Shown here piece by piece: positions 47,218-58,178 of a DNA stretch of 64,000 bases. The notes beneath the pieces are model-generated. The model was given only the letters and a program-made list of their open reading frames with translations. It was not told where the DNA came from and searched no databases. A program made the translations under genes and the position numbers. This DNA is from Derxia lacustris. GTDB taxonomy: Bacteria; Pseudomonadota; Gammaproteobacteria; Burkholderiales; Burkholderiaceae_E. Every line of letters begins with the position of its first letter. Positions within the stretch are counted from its first letter, which is position 1. The stretch covers positions 310,001-374,000 of the forward strand of contig NZ_MUHU01000001.1 in the NCBI RefSeq assembly GCF_002105195.1, read 5' to 3'.

Positions 47218-48471
47218 TTACATATTGTCGATCAGCACCTGACCGAAACCGGAACAGCTGACCTGCGTCGCGCCTTCCAGCAGTCGCGCGAAATCGTAAG
47301 TCACCTTCTTGCTCAAAATCGACTTTTCCATTGACGCGATAATCACATCGGCGGCTTCGAGCCAGCCAAGGTGGCGCAGCATCATTTCGGCAGAAAGAAT
47401 CTCTGAGCCCGGATTGACGTAATCCTTGCCGGCGTACTTGGGCGCGGTGCCATGAGTCGCCTCGAACATCGCGATCGAATCAGAAAGGTTTGCGCCTGGG
47501 GCAATGCCGATCCCGCCGACCTGTGCAGCGAGGGCGTCGGAGACGTAATCGCCATTCAGATTGAGGGTCGCAATGACACTGTATTCAGCCGGACGGAGCA
47601 GGATCTGCTGGAGGAATGCGTCAGCGATCGCATCCTTGACGATGATTTCCTTGCCCGACTTCGGATTGGTGAACTTCATCCACGGGCCACCGTCGATGAG
47701 TTCGGCCCCGAACTCGCGCTGCGCCAGACCATAGCCCCAGTCACGGAAGCCACCTTCGGTGTACTTCATGATGTTGCCCTTGTGCACGATCGTCACCGAC
47801 GGCTTGTCGTTGTCGATCGCGTACTGGATGGCCTTGCGCACGAGACGTTCGGTGCCTTCGCGCGAAACCGGCTTGATGCCGATGCCCGACGTTGCCGGGA
47901 AGCGGATCTTCTTGACGCCCAATTCCTTGGTCAGGAATTCGATGAGCTTCTTGGCCTGTTCCGACTCGGCGGCCCATTCGATGCCGGCATAGATGTCTTC
48001 CGAGTTCTCGCGGAAGATGACCATGTCGGTCTTTTCGGGCTCACGCACGGGCGAGGGAACGCCCTTGAAATAGCGCACCGGGCGCAGACAGACGTAAAGA
48101 TCGAGTTCCTGGCGCAGCGCGACATTCAGCGAACGGATGCCACCGCCGACCGGCGTGGTCAGCGGGCCCTTGATCGAGACGACGTAATCGCGCAGCGCAT
48201 GCATCGTTTCTTCGGGCAGCCACACATCGGGGCCATAAATCTTCGTCGACTTTTCGCCGGCGTAGATTTCCATCCAGTGAATCTTCTTTTGACCGCCATA
48301 AGCCTTGGCGACAGCCGCATCGACGACCTTGATCATCACGGGAGTGATGTCGAAACCGGTGCCATCACCCTCGATGTAGGGAATGATGGGTTGGTCGGGC
48401 ACATTCAGCGAGAAATCCGGATTCACCGTGATTTTCGTGCCCTCTTGCGGAACCTTGATATGTTGGTACAT
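47218..48471 (-). CDS. icd: NADP-dependent isocitrate dehydrogenase
   Basis: This 417-aa TCA-cycle enzyme converts isocitrate to 2-oxoglutarate. It begins [24 protein letters not shown] and has [17 protein letters not shown], the substrate motif with the regulatory Ser ([26 protein letters not shown]), and the nucleotide region [35 protein letters not shown]. Length matches E. coli Icd. I chose the ATG at 48471, with GGAGG 9 bases upstream, over an ATG 18 bases earlier that would read through that site. It is divergent from the pseudouridine synthase gene. Confidence 0.97.
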   Translation of the reverse strand: MYQHIKVPQEGTKITVNPDFSLNVPDQPIIPYIEGDGTGFDITPVMIKVVDAAVAKAYGGQKKIHWMEIYAGEKSTKIYGPDVWLPEETMHALRDYVVSIKGPLTTPVGGGIRSLNVALRQELDLYVCLRPVRYFKGVPSPVREPEKTDMVIFRENSEDIYAGIEWAAESEQAKKLIEFLTKELGVKKIRFPATSGIGIKPVSREGTERLVRKAIQYAIDNDKPSVTIVHKGNIMKYTEGGFRDWGYGLAQREFGAELIDGGPWMKFTNPKSGKEIIVKDAIADAFLQQILLRPAEYSVIATLNLNGDYVSDALAAQVGGIGIAPGANLSDSIAMFEATHGTAPKYAGKDYVNPGSEILSAEMMLRHLGWLEAADVIIASMEKSILSKKVTYDFARLLEGATQVSCSGFGQVLIDNM

Positions 48472-48547
48472 CGCTTTGCCTCCGGTCATTTCGTCTTTGC
48501 AGCCTATGGCCGCACGGTTAAGAAACGGGGAACTCCTGAACCCTCGT

Positions 48548-48575
48548 TTCACAATGTGAATGTGCGAGTGCACAT
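48548..48575. promoter_or_regulatory. Two adjacent palindromes in the icd / pseudouridine synthase divergent region
   Basis: TTCACA-A-TGTGAA (48548-48560) is a perfect palindrome and abuts ATGTGC-GAGT-GCACAT (48560-48575), sharing one base. They lie 77 bases upstream of icd and 44 upstream of the divergent gene. The arrangement suggests a dimeric regulator site; I cannot name the regulator. Confidence 0.5.
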
Positions 48576-48618
48576 CATGAAGCGCCCGCCAAGTCCGGCG
48601 GATTATGCCTGATACCGC

Positions 48619-49212
48619 ATGCCCACTCTTGCCTTGAACAAGCCTTTCGGGGTCGTCTGCCAGTTCAGTTCTCACGATGTGCACCCAGGCCTGTCGACCT
48701 GCATCGCGACGCCCGGCGTGTATCCGGCGGGCCGTCTTGACACGGATTCCGAAGGTCTGTTGCTGCTGACCGACGATGGCACCCTGCAGGCACGCATCGC
48801 CGATCCGCGCCACAAGTTGCCAAAGACTTACTGGGCGCAGGTCGAGGGGATTCCCGACTTTGTGGCGCTCCAGCATCTGCGCGACGGGGTGCGGCTTTCC
48901 GATTTCACCACCCGCCCCTGCGCGGTGCGGGCGCTCGATCCGCCCGATCTGTGGGAACGCACCCCGCCGGTGCGCTTTCGCAAGCACATTCCCACCAGCT
49001 GGATCGAGCTGACGATCTCGGAAGGCAAGAACCGGCAGGTGCGACGCATGACGGCGGCCGTCGGTTTTCCGACATTGCGGCTGGTGCGTGTCGCAATCGG
49101 CGCACTCAGACTGACCGAACTGGCGCTCGCGCCGGGCGAGCATTGCGTCATCGATCCGGCGCAATTGCTGCCGACACGCGGCGCAAGCGGCCGGAGTGGT
49201 CGCCGTCACTAG
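48619..49212 (+). CDS. RluE-like 23S rRNA pseudouridine synthase
   Basis: This 197-aa RsuA-family enzyme isomerises a uridine in rRNA. The catalytic motif is [20 protein letters not shown] with the active-site Asp. It starts [14 protein letters not shown] and continues KTYWAQVEG and [33 protein letters not shown]. It has no N-terminal S4 domain, as in RluE, whose E. coli target is U2457. The exact target here is inferred. It is followed by the DUF192 gene 32 bases downstream. Confidence 0.9.
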   Translation: MPTLALNKPFGVVCQFSSHDVHPGLSTCIATPGVYPAGRLDTDSEGLLLLTDDGTLQARIADPRHKLPKTYWAQVEGIPDFVALQHLRDGVRLSDFTTRPCAVRALDPPDLWERTPPVRFRKHIPTSWIELTISEGKNRQVRRMTAAVGFPTLRLVRVAIGALRLTELALAPGEHCVIDPAQLLPTRGASGRSGRRH

Positions 49213-49244
49213 AATCGCCGGCGTTCATCACAGCGGAGCAGCGC

Positions 49245-49721
49245 ATGCATCAGCGCCAGTCGGGCCGGAAAAAGTCGGGATTCGTTCAATTTGCACGCGG
49301 CATGGTCGCGGCACTGATGCTGGCGACCGCACCAGCGCTGCTGGCCCAGGCGCCGGCACCGACGGTGGAACTGTCGAGCGGCGTGCATCTCATCCATGCC
49401 GAACTGGCGGCGACGCCAGCCGACCGCCAGCGTGGATTGATGTTCCGCGAGGTGCTGGGGCCGAGTGCCGGAATGCTGTTCGTGTTCGACGAGCCGGCGC
49501 AGCAATGCATGTGGATGCGCAACACGCTGATCGCGCTGGCGGTCGCCTTCATCGATGACGACGGAAAGATCGTGAACGTCGAGGAGATGGCGCCGAAGAC
49601 CGACGACACACATTGTTCTGCGCGGCCGGTGCGTTATGCGCTGGAGATGAACGGTGGCTGGTTTGCGCGGCGCGGCATGCGGGCCGGAACCACCATCAGC
49701 GGGATTGCAAAACCGCGCTGA
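49245..49721 (+). CDS. DUF192 family exported protein
   Basis: This 158-aa protein has a signal peptide (about residues 1-40, ending ALLAQA) and the DUF192 domain: VHLIHAELAATPADRQRGLMFREVL, GMLFVFDEP, QCMWMRNTLIALAVAFIDDDGKIV and VRYALEMNGGWFARRGMRAGT. The family has no settled function. GGAG precedes the ATG. It converges on sodB with a stem-loop between. Confidence 0.88.
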   Translation: MHQRQSGRKKSGFVQFARGMVAALMLATAPALLAQAPAPTVELSSGVHLIHAELAATPADRQRGLMFREVLGPSAGMLFVFDEPAQQCMWMRNTLIALAVAFIDDDGKIVNVEEMAPKTDDTHCSARPVRYALEMNGGWFARRGMRAGTTISGIAKPR

Positions 49722-49723
49722 GT

Positions 49724-49754
49724 GCGAACCGGCGGCGCGATGGCGCCGGTTCGC
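49724..49754. other. 11-bp stem-loop between DUF192 and sodB genes
   Basis: GCGAACCGGCG (49724-49734) pairs perfectly with CGCCGGTTCGC (49744-49754) across a 9-base loop. It starts 3 bases after the DUF192 stop. Neither direction has a U-tract. It probably marks the transcript 3' end of one or both convergent genes. Confidence 0.7.
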
Positions 49755-49806
49755 TGGCCGGCAGCGCGGCGGGCATCGAGCCGCTGCCGCGTTGCCGGCG
49801 GGACGA

Positions 49807-50385
49807 TCAGCCGAAGTTCTTGGCGGCGAAGTCCCAGTTGGCGAGCTTCCAGAACGCGGCGACGAAGTCGGGGCGCTTGTTGCGGTAGTCGATGTAGTAG
49901 GCGTGTTCCCAGACGTCGATCGTCAGCAGCGGGATGTCGGCGCCGGTGATCGGCGTGGCGGCATTGCTGGTGTTGACGATGTCGAGCGTGCCGTCGGCCT
50001 TCTTGACCAGCCAGGTCCAGCCCGAACCGAAGTTGCCGACGGCGCTCTTGCCGAAGGCTTCCTTGAACGCATCCAGCGAGCCCCACTTGGCGTCGATGGC
50101 GGCAGCCAGGGCGCCGGTCGGCGCGGTCGCGACGGGCGACAGGCTGTTCCAGAAGAAGGTGTGGTTCCAGATCTGGGCCGCGTTGTTGAACACGCCACCA
50201 GCCGGAGCCTTCTTGATGATGGCTTCGAGGTCGAGGGCTTCGTATTCGGTGCCCGGGACCAGGTTGTTCAGGTTGGTCACATAGGCCTGGTGATGCTTGC
50301 CGTAGTGGAACTCCAGCGTTTCTTGCGAGATGGTCGGCGCCAGGGCGTCGATCGCGTACGGCAGCGGCGGGAGGGTGTGTGCCAT
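49807..50385 (-). CDS. sodB: Iron superoxide dismutase
   Basis: This 192-aa cytoplasmic enzyme dismutates superoxide. Metal ligands are His in [13 protein letters not shown], His in [13 protein letters not shown], and Asp and His in [21 protein letters not shown]. The short AAQIWNH form and overall length favour the Fe type. The ATG at 50385 has GGAAG-like bases upstream. It lies downstream of xseA in the same direction, 150 bases away. Confidence 0.96.
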   Translation of the reverse strand: MAHTLPPLPYAIDALAPTISQETLEFHYGKHHQAYVTNLNNLVPGTEYEALDLEAIIKKAPAGGVFNNAAQIWNHTFFWNSLSPVATAPTGALAAAIDAKWGSLDAFKEAFGKSAVGNFGSGWTWLVKKADGTLDIVNTSNAATPITGADIPLLTIDVWEHAYYIDYRNKRPDFVAAFWKLANWDFAAKNFG

Positions 50386-50535
50386 GGAAGTCTTCCTTGA
50401 ACTGAGTTTGCGTATACGTCCGATGGTGTCGGTCGCGGTCGGGCGCACGATGTTGCAGCGCGCTCCGGGCCGGCCAGCGTGATCGATTGTATCCCCGCGA
50501 CTGACGCGGGTTTGATGCAGGTCAATGTCGCAAAG

Positions 50536-51903
50536 TCAGGTGGACATGCCTGAAACCCGCTTGACCTGGGCATCGACCTGCCCATCGGCGAATTCGATCC
50601 GCAAGGCGTCGCCGGAGTTCAGCTGCGCGGCCTCGGCGACGATGCGCCCGTTCGGCCCGGTCACGATGGCGTAGCCGCGTGACAGCGTGGCGCGCGGACC
50701 GACCGCCTCCAGCACCGCCGCCAGCCGCCCGATGCGGGCCTCGGCGCCGGCGAGCCGGGCCTGCGCGGCCGCATGCAGCCGGGTCTGCGCCCGCTCGACG
50801 CGATGCGCGAATGCATCGATTTCGGGCCGCTGCGTCTGCCAGCGCCAGGCCGCCTCGCGCAGGCGCCGGTCGGCGGCGAGCGCCAGCCGCGCCATCGCCG
50901 CACGCCGGCGCCGGTCGAGCGCCGCCAGCCGCTCCGCCGCCAGATCGAGCCGGCGCGCCGGCGACACCAGCCGCGCCGCCAGCGCATCGACGCGGTATTC
51001 GCCCTGCTCGATGCGCCGCTCCAGCCGCCGCGCCAGCGCCGCCTGCGCCTGGGCGATGCGGCGCAGCCAGACCTCGGTCGGCTGGGTGGCGGTTTCGGCA
51101 GCCGCGGTCGGCGTGGCGGCGCGGATGTCGGCGACGAAATCGGCGATCGTGAAGTCGGTCTCATGGCCGACACCGGCGATGACCGGCAACGCACTCGCGG
51201 CAATCGCGCGCGCCACCCGCTCGTCGTTGAACGACCACAAATCCTCGATGCTGCCGCCGCCGCGACACAGGATCAGCCCGTCGAGCCGGTCGAGCTCGCG
51301 GCGCCGGTTGGCCAGCGCAATGGCCGCCGCGATCTGCGCCGCCGCCGGCGCACCCTGCACCGGCGTGGGATAGAGCAGCAGCGTCACATGCGGCGCGCGC
51401 CGGCCGAGCGTGACCGCCACATCGCGCAGCGCCGCCGCATCGGGCGAGGTGACGACGCCGATCCGCCGCACGAATGCCGGCCAGGGCCGCTTGCGCTCGG
51501 GCGCGAACAGGCCCTCGCGCGCGAGCCGGTCGCGCAACTGCATGAAGGCTTCGAGCAGACCGCCGCTGCCGGCGCGCCGCATCGCATCGACCACCAGCTG
51601 ATAGTCGCCGCGCGCCTCGTACAGCCGCACCTGGGCGCTCAGCTCGACCGCATCGCCATTGCGCGGGCTGAAATCGACGAACTGCGCCCGGCCGCGAAAC
51701 ATCGCGCAACGCACCTGCGCGGCCGCGTCCTTGAGCGTGAAATACCAATGGCCCGACGCCGCCCGCGTGAGGTTGGAAATCTCGCCACTCACGCTCAGCA
51801 GCGGAAAACTGCGCTCCAGGCAGCGCGCGACCGCGCTGTTCAGCTCGCTGACCGACAGGGCCTCGCGGCCGGTCCGGCCCGGAGAAAAATCGTCACCAGT
51901 CAT
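50536..51903 (-). CDS. xseA: Exodeoxyribonuclease VII large subunit
   Basis: This 455-aa nuclease subunit degrades single-stranded DNA with XseB. The N-terminal OB-fold contains VSGEISNLTRAASGHWYFTLKDA. The catalytic domain has RRIGVVTSPDAAALRDV, ILCRGGGSIEDLWSFNDERVARAIA and PVIAGVGHETDFTIADFVAD. A long helical Arg/Ala-rich region follows, and the end has LSRGYAIV. The ATG at 51903 has AGGG upstream. No xseB is in the window. Confidence 0.96.
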   Translation of the reverse strand: MTGDDFSPGRTGREALSVSELNSAVARCLERSFPLLSVSGEISNLTRAASGHWYFTLKDAAAQVRCAMFRGRAQFVDFSPRNGDAVELSAQVRLYEARGDYQLVVDAMRRAGSGGLLEAFMQLRDRLAREGLFAPERKRPWPAFVRRIGVVTSPDAAALRDVAVTLGRRAPHVTLLLYPTPVQGAPAAAQIAAAIALANRRRELDRLDGLILCRGGGSIEDLWSFNDERVARAIAASALPVIAGVGHETDFTIADFVADIRAATPTAAAETATQPTEVWLRRIAQAQAALARRLERRIEQGEYRVDALAARLVSPARRLDLAAERLAALDRRRRAAMARLALAADRRLREAAWRWQTQRPEIDAFAHRVERAQTRLHAAAQARLAGAEARIGRLAAVLEAVGPRATLSRGYAIVTGPNGRIVAEAAQLNSGDALRIEFADGQVDAQVKRVSGMST

Positions 51904-52225
51904 CGCAACCCTATTGACAAGCGTCGAGACGCTCGAAAAACCCGGAAAACTGTCCACAGAAAACCGGCGCCGACGCGCCCGCGGCAGCACCGCCACGCAA
52001 CCGGCAACCAATCGCCAATCCACTGATTTCTATGGATAAACCCGCTTGCGCCGGACACCCGCACCGGTGCGCGTTCCGCGCCACGGTGCAACGGCCATCA
52101 TCGGGCAACGACTTTCCACAAAGTTATCCACAGCCGGGGCGCGATTGCGTCACCCGATCGAAAGCAGGCGCGACGTTAGAATCGGCGCCCGCCTGTCCCC
52201 CAATTCCCACGCTCTGGAGTTCCGT
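51904..52225. promoter_or_regulatory. Intergenic region with several DnaA-box-like 9-mers
   Basis: This 322-base gap between divergent xseA and exbB holds no gene. TTATCCACA (perfect DnaA box) lies at 52124-52132, CTTTCCACA at 52112-52120, TTATCCATA on the minus strand at 52031-52039 and CTGTCCACA at 51950-51958. A TAGAAT hexamer at 52177-52182 is the likely -10 of exbB. GGAG at 52216 is the exbB ribosome-binding site. Confidence 0.55.
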
Positions 52226-52837
52226 TTGCTTTCCATCCTGCTTGCGGCGGGCTGGCCGATCTGGCCCCTGCTGATTGCGTCGATCGTCGCGCTTGCGCTG
52301 ATCATCGAACGGATTCGCAGCCTGCGTCGCGGGGCCATCGTCCCGCCGACCCTGCTGCCCGAAGTACTCACGCTGGTCCGCAAGGGGCCGGTCGCGGCCG
52401 ATGTGGCCAACAAGCTGGAAGCCAATTCGCCGCTCGGCCGGGTGCTGGCCGCCGCGGTGCGCAACATGAATTCGCCGCGCGACGTGATGAAGGAAGCCAT
52501 CGAGGAGACCGGCGGCGCCGTCGCCCACGACCTCGAAAAGTATCTCACCACCATCGGCACCATCGCCTCGGCGGCGCCGCTCATGGGGCTGTTCGGCACC
52601 GTGGTCGGGATGATCGAGATCTTCGGCGCGCAGGGCCCGACCGGCAGCGCCAATCCGGCCCAGCTGGCGAGCGGCATTTCCATCGCGCTCTACAACACCG
52701 GCTTCGGGTTGGCGATCGCGATTCCCACGCTGATCTTCTATCGCCACTTCCGGCGCCTGATCGACAACTACGTGACCGACATGCAGATCCAGGCGGTGCG
52801 GCTGGTCGACGTGGTCCACGGCCAGCGGCAAGGCTGA
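52226..52837 (+). CDS. exbB: ExbB/TolQ-family proton channel protein (second copy)
   Basis: This 203-aa protein has three hydrophobic helices, with the TolQ/ExbB signature IGTIASAAPLMGLFGTVVGMIEIF and NTGFGLAIAIPTLIFYRHF. No ATG fits; the TTG at 52226, 6 bases after GGAG, gives LLSILLAAGWPIWPLLIAS as N-terminus and is assigned. It is followed by exbD after 9 bases and then lpxK, a conserved Burkholderiales group. It differs from the copy at 0.8-1.5 kb, so the two pairs probably serve different partners. Confidence 0.88.
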   Translation: MLSILLAAGWPIWPLLIASIVALALIIERIRSLRRGAIVPPTLLPEVLTLVRKGPVAADVANKLEANSPLGRVLAAAVRNMNSPRDVMKEAIEETGGAVAHDLEKYLTTIGTIASAAPLMGLFGTVVGMIEIFGAQGPTGSANPAQLASGISIALYNTGFGLAIAIPTLIFYRHFRRLIDNYVTDMQIQAVRLVDVVHGQRQG

Positions 52838-52846
52838 GGCAGGCAG

Positions 52847-53287
52847 ATGGCCGCCATGAACTTCCGCCGCCGGCGCGGCGGCACCGAGGAGCCGGAGATC
52901 AATCTGATCCCGTTCATCGACGTGCTGCTGGTGATCCTCATCTTCCTGATGGTCACGACCACCTACTCGCGCTTTGCCGAGTTGCAGATCAGCCTGCCGA
53001 CCGCCGACGCCGAAAAGGCCGTCGAGCGGCCGCGCCAGATTCATGTGGGCGTGACGCCCGACGGCCACTACGCCATCGACCGCACCGCCGTGCGCGTGCA
53101 GGACCCGGACGCGCTCGCGGCCGAGATCAAGCGTGCGGCCGGCAACGATGCCGATCCGGTCATCGTGGTCGACGCCGACGCGGCAGCAACGCATCAGGCG
53201 GTCATCAATGTGCTGGAGGCGGCGCGCATCGCCGGCTTCTCGCGGCTGACCTTCGCCACGCAAACCACCACGCCGGCACGGCGCTGA
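52847..53287 (+). CDS. exbD: ExbD/TolR-family transport protein (second copy)
   Basis: This 146-aa protein starts MAAMNFRRRRGGTEEPEINLIPFIDVLLVILIFLMV-like; the Asp in IPFIDVLLVIL is the conserved proton-path residue. One membrane helix is followed by a periplasmic domain. It acts with the preceding ExbB. TGAGGCAGG precedes the ATG; the ATG at 52856 is a less likely alternative. Placement before lpxK suggests a conserved envelope-related operon. Confidence 0.9.
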   Translation: MAAMNFRRRRGGTEEPEINLIPFIDVLLVILIFLMVTTTYSRFAELQISLPTADAEKAVERPRQIHVGVTPDGHYAIDRTAVRVQDPDALAAEIKRAAGNDADPVIVVDADAAATHQAVINVLEAARIAGFSRLTFATQTTTPARR

Positions 53288-53312
53288 GCTTGCCGGCTTC
53301 CGCTCGCCACGC

Positions 53313-54377
53313 ATGAGCGCGCCGCGCGACCAGACGCCGCCGGCCGCCGGCTGGCGCGCCCGGCTCGAAGCCGGGCTGGTGCGCGGCTGGCAGCGACGCG
53401 GCCTCGTGTACTGGGCCTTTCTCGACATGTCGCTGCTGTGGCGCTGGATTGCGCTGTGGCGGCGCAAGCGCGCTGCGGCGCAAGGCACGCGCGTCGGCGT
53501 GCCGGTGATCGTCGTCGGCAACGTGACCGTTGGCGGCACCGGCAAGACGCCGACCGTCATCGCGCTGGTCGAGGCGCTGCGGGCGCGCGGTTTTGCACCC
53601 GGCGTCATCTCGCGCGGCCACGGCCGACGCGGCGACGCCATCCAGCTGGTCGCGCCCGACACCGCGCCCGATCTGGTCGGCGACGAGCCGGCGCTGATCG
53701 TCGCGCGCACCGGCGTGCCGATGGCGGTCGGCGCCGACCGCGTCGCCGCCGCGCGCGCCCTGCTCGCGGCCCATCCCGGGATCGACCTGCTGCTGTCCGA
53801 CGACGGCCTTCAGCATCACGCCCTCGCGCGCGACATCGAACTCGTGCTGTTCGACGCGCGCGGCGCCGGCAACCGCGCCTGTCTGCCCGCCGGCCCGCTG
53901 CGCGAACCGGCCGACCGCCCGCGCGACGCCACGCTCTTCGTCGGCTGCCCGGTCGATGCCACGCTCAGCGTCAACGCGCCCGCCTTCACGCTCGACATTC
54001 GCCCCGGCGCGGCCTGGCAGCTCTGCGCGCCCGAGCGCCGCCGGCCGCTCGCCGACTGGATCGGCCAGCCGCTGCAAGCCGCCGCCGGCATTGGCGCGCC
54101 GGAAAAATTCTTCGCGATGCTGCGCGCCCACGGCCTCGATCCGCGCATGCTCGCCCTGCCCGACCATGCGCGCTTCGACGCCAGCAGCTTCGCCGCGCTC
54201 GGCCCGGACGACATCCTCATCACCGAAAAGGACGCCATAAAATGCCGCGCCCTGCCCGCGCTGGCAGCCGATGCGCGGCTCTGGGTCGTCCCGATCGACG
54301 CCATCCCGCCGGCCGCCCTGCTCGATCTCATCGCCGCCGCGCTCACCGAGAAAGCCCATGGACACCAAGCTGCTTGA
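53313..54377 (+). CDS. lpxK: Tetraacyldisaccharide 4'-kinase
   Basis: This 354-aa inner-membrane-associated kinase phosphorylates the lipid A disaccharide. The P-loop region is [21 protein letters not shown] (about residues 65-85). Other signatures are [18 protein letters not shown] ([12 protein letters not shown]), [23 protein letters not shown] and [12 protein letters not shown]. An N-terminal hydrophobic helix is present. Its end overlaps the next small gene by 20 bases. Confidence 0.96.
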   Translation: MSAPRDQTPPAAGWRARLEAGLVRGWQRRGLVYWAFLDMSLLWRWIALWRRKRAAAQGTRVGVPVIVVGNVTVGGTGKTPTVIALVEALRARGFAPGVISRGHGRRGDAIQLVAPDTAPDLVGDEPALIVARTGVPMAVGADRVAAARALLAAHPGIDLLLSDDGLQHHALARDIELVLFDARGAGNRACLPAGPLREPADRPRDATLFVGCPVDATLSVNAPAFTLDIRPGAAWQLCAPERRRPLADWIGQPLQAAAGIGAPEKFFAMLRAHGLDPRMLALPDHARFDASSFAALGPDDILITEKDAIKCRALPALAADARLWVVPIDAIPPAALLDLIAAALTEKAHGHQAA

Positions 54378-54527
54378 AATCCTCGTCTGCCCGATCTGCA
54401 AGGGTCCGCTCGAACACCGCCGCGCCGAGCAGGAGCTGATCTGCCCGCGCGACAAGCTCGCCTTCCCGATCCGCGACGGCATCCCGGTGATGCTCGAATC
54501 CGAAGCCCGCAGCACCGACGCCGCCTG

Positions 54528-54528
<1 letters not shown>
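54358..54528 (+). CDS. Trm112/YcaR-family small zinc-ribbon-like protein
   Basis: This 56-aa protein begins [20 protein letters not shown] and has CPICK plus [19 protein letters not shown], the YcaR/UPF0434 pattern. It has only three cysteines (CPIC and the later ICP). Related proteins activate methyltransferases in eukaryotes; the bacterial role is unknown. It is consistently found between lpxK and kdsB. The stop overlaps the kdsB ATG (TGATG). Confidence 0.9.
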
Positions 54529-55313
<785 letters not shown>

Positions 55314-55371
55314 GCGTGCAGGCGCAAGCCACACGTAAGCGAATGGGCCGTCTTCACGGGAAAACCGCCCG

Positions 55372-56094
<723 letters not shown>

Positions 56095-56130
56095 CGCCCG
56101 GGCGGCTTCGCGCCGCTTGCTCGGCACGCA

Positions 56131-56158
56131 GAAAAAGCCGCCTTCGGGCGGCTTTTTC
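56131..56158 (+). terminator. Terminator after adk
   Basis: GCCGCC-TTCG-GGCGGC with flanking A5 and T5 forms a UUCG-capped intrinsic terminator. The A-run on the left extends the stem. Confidence 0.92.
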
Positions 56159-56285
56159 ATTGGCCGGCAGAATCGCGGTGGTCGCTCGACCGCCCCTCCC
56201 GGCGGCGCACGACTGGCTTGCGACCTGCTTCTGCACCGCCGGTCGCGCTCGCCGCCACGCGCCAAGTGCCCTGAAGAGAGATTCG

Positions 56286-58166
56286 ATGTCGTCGTTCTGG
56301 AATTGCCTGGCGCCGCGCAGTCTGGCCGGCTGCGCGGCGCTGCTGCTGGCCGCCTGTGCCGGCGTGCCGCATGCGCCGCCGCCCTCGGCCGGCGCGGCCG
56401 ATGCCCGACCGGCTGCGGCAATGCCGTCCGCCCGGCCGCATCCCGACCTCGCGCCACCGCCCGAGACCGCCACCGGCCTGCGCGCCGAGCCCCGGCCTGC
56501 CGTCATCGCCACGCGCCAGATGGTCGCGGCCGGCCATCCGCTGGCGGCCGAGATCGGCCGCGAGGTGCTGCGCGCCGGCGGCTCGGCGGTCGATGCGGCG
56601 GTGGCGGTGCAGGCGGTGCTCGGCCTGGTCGAGCCGCAAAGCTCGGGCATCGGCGGCGGCGGCTTCGCTTTGCTGTGGGATGGCCGCGAGGTGCAGGCCT
56701 GGGACGGCCGCGAAACCGCGCCGCTGCAAGCCGATCCGCGCCTGTTCCTCAATGCCGACGGCCGGCCGATGGGCTTGCAGCAGGCCATCGTCGGCGGCCG
56801 TGCGGTCGGCACGCCCGGCATCCTGCGCATGCTCGAAGCGATGCATCGCCAGCACGGCAGGCTGCCCTGGATCACGCTGTTCGCGCCGGCGATCCGGCTG
56901 GCCGAGAACGGCTTTCCCATTCCGGCGCGGCTGGCGCGGCAGATCGCCGCCGATGCCGCGCTCGGCAGCGACGCCGAGACCCGCGCCTACTTCTTCAACG
57001 CCGACGGCAGCCCGCGCGCCGAGGGCAGCCTGCTGCGCAATCCGGCGCTCGCCGCCACCTACCGTGCGATTGCCGAGGGCGGCGCCGATGCCTTCTATCG
57101 CGGGCCGACGGCGCAGGAAATCGTCGGCAAGGTGCGCGCCAGCGCCAATCCGGGCCGGCTCGATACCGAGGATTTCGAGCGCTACGAGGCGAAGCAGCGC
57201 GCCGCCGTGTGCAGCGACTACAAGCGCTGGCGCGTCTGCGGCATGCCGCCGCCGTCCTCGGGCGGCGTGGCGGTGGCGCAGATGCTCGGCATGCTGGCGC
57301 GCCGCAACATCGCCGTGGTGCCGCCGCAGCCGGAAGCCGGCCCGCACGGCCCGGCACTCATGCCGCAGGCCGATGCCGTGCATCTGCTCAGCGAGGTCGA
57401 GCGGCTGGCCTATGCCGACCGCGCGCTGTGGATCGCCGATCCGGACTTCGTGCCGGTGAATCTGGCCGGCCTGCTGGCGCCCGACTATCTCGCGCAGCGC
57501 GCCCGGCTCATCGGCGACCGCAGCCTGGGCGTGGCGCCGGCCGGCACACCCGCCGGCCAGCCGCAGGCGTTTGCGCCCGACCGCTCGACGGCCGAGGCCG
57601 GCACCTCGCAGATCAGCATCGTCGATGCCCAGGGCATGGCGCTGTCGCTGACCACCTCGGTCGAATGGCTGTTCGGCTCGCGGCTGATGGTGCGGGGCTT
57701 TCTGCTCAACAACCAGCTCACCGATTTCTCCTTCGTGCCCGAGGAAGCCGGCCGGCCCGTGGCCAATCGCGTCGAGCCGGGCAAGCGGCCGCGCTCGTCG
57801 ATGACGCCGACGCTGGTGTTCGACCGTGCGAGCGGCGCGCCGGTGGCGGTGCTGGGCTCGCCGGGCGGCGCGCAGATCATCGAGTACGTAGCCAAGACGC
57901 TGATCGGCATCACCGACTGGGGCCTCGATCTGCAATCGGCGATCGACCTGCCCAACTTCGGCAGCCGCAACGGCCCGACCGAACTGGAGCGCGGCGCGGT
58001 CGCGCCCGGACTGGCCGAGGCGCTGCGCACACGCGGCCATGACGTGGCCGAAGTGGACATGACCAGCGGCGTGCAAGCCATCGTCATCGAGCGCGGCGCC
58101 GACGGCAGCCGGCGGCTGGTGGGCGGCAGCGACCGGCGCCGCGACGGTGCAGTGCTGGGCGATTGA
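56286..58166 (+). CDS. Gamma-glutamyltransferase family lipoprotein
   Basis: This 626-aa protein has a lipobox LAAC (Cys24), then a Pro/Ala-rich linker, and the Ntn-hydrolase GGT fold: ATRQMVAAGHPLAAEIGREVLRAGGSAVDAAVA, GIGGGGFALLWDG, and the autocatalytic region EAGTSQISIVDAQGMALSLTTSVEWLFGS, with Thr440 as predicted nucleophile. GFLLNNQLTDFSF and GSPGGAQIIEYVA are also typical. It would hydrolyse gamma-glutamyl compounds such as glutathione in the periplasm. The residues after Thr440 are Ser-Gln, not the Thr-His of E. coli GGT, so specificity may differ. A lipid anchor is uncommon for this family. Confidence 0.85.
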   Translation: MSSFWNCLAPRSLAGCAALLLAACAGVPHAPPPSAGAADARPAAAMPSARPHPDLAPPPETATGLRAEPRPAVIATRQMVAAGHPLAAEIGREVLRAGGSAVDAAVAVQAVLGLVEPQSSGIGGGGFALLWDGREVQAWDGRETAPLQADPRLFLNADGRPMGLQQAIVGGRAVGTPGILRMLEAMHRQHGRLPWITLFAPAIRLAENGFPIPARLARQIAADAALGSDAETRAYFFNADGSPRAEGSLLRNPALAATYRAIAEGGADAFYRGPTAQEIVGKVRASANPGRLDTEDFERYEAKQRAAVCSDYKRWRVCGMPPPSSGGVAVAQMLGMLARRNIAVVPPQPEAGPHGPALMPQADAVHLLSEVERLAYADRALWIADPDFVPVNLAGLLAPDYLAQRARLIGDRSLGVAPAGTPAGQPQAFAPDRSTAEAGTSQISIVDAQGMALSLTTSVEWLFGSRLMVRGFLLNNQLTDFSFVPEEAGRPVANRVEPGKRPRSSMTPTLVFDRASGAPVAVLGSPGGAQIIEYVAKTLIGITDWGLDLQSAIDLPNFGSRNGPTELERGAVAPGLAEALRTRGHDVAEVDMTSGVQAIVIERGADGSRRLVGGSDRRRDGAVLGD

Positions 58167-58178
58167 CGGCGGCGCCGC

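Noticed and set aside
47218..49209. Long N-terminal extension of icd
   Set aside because: The extension is antisense to the pseudouridine synthase gene; Icd starts at 48471 with a GGAGG site.
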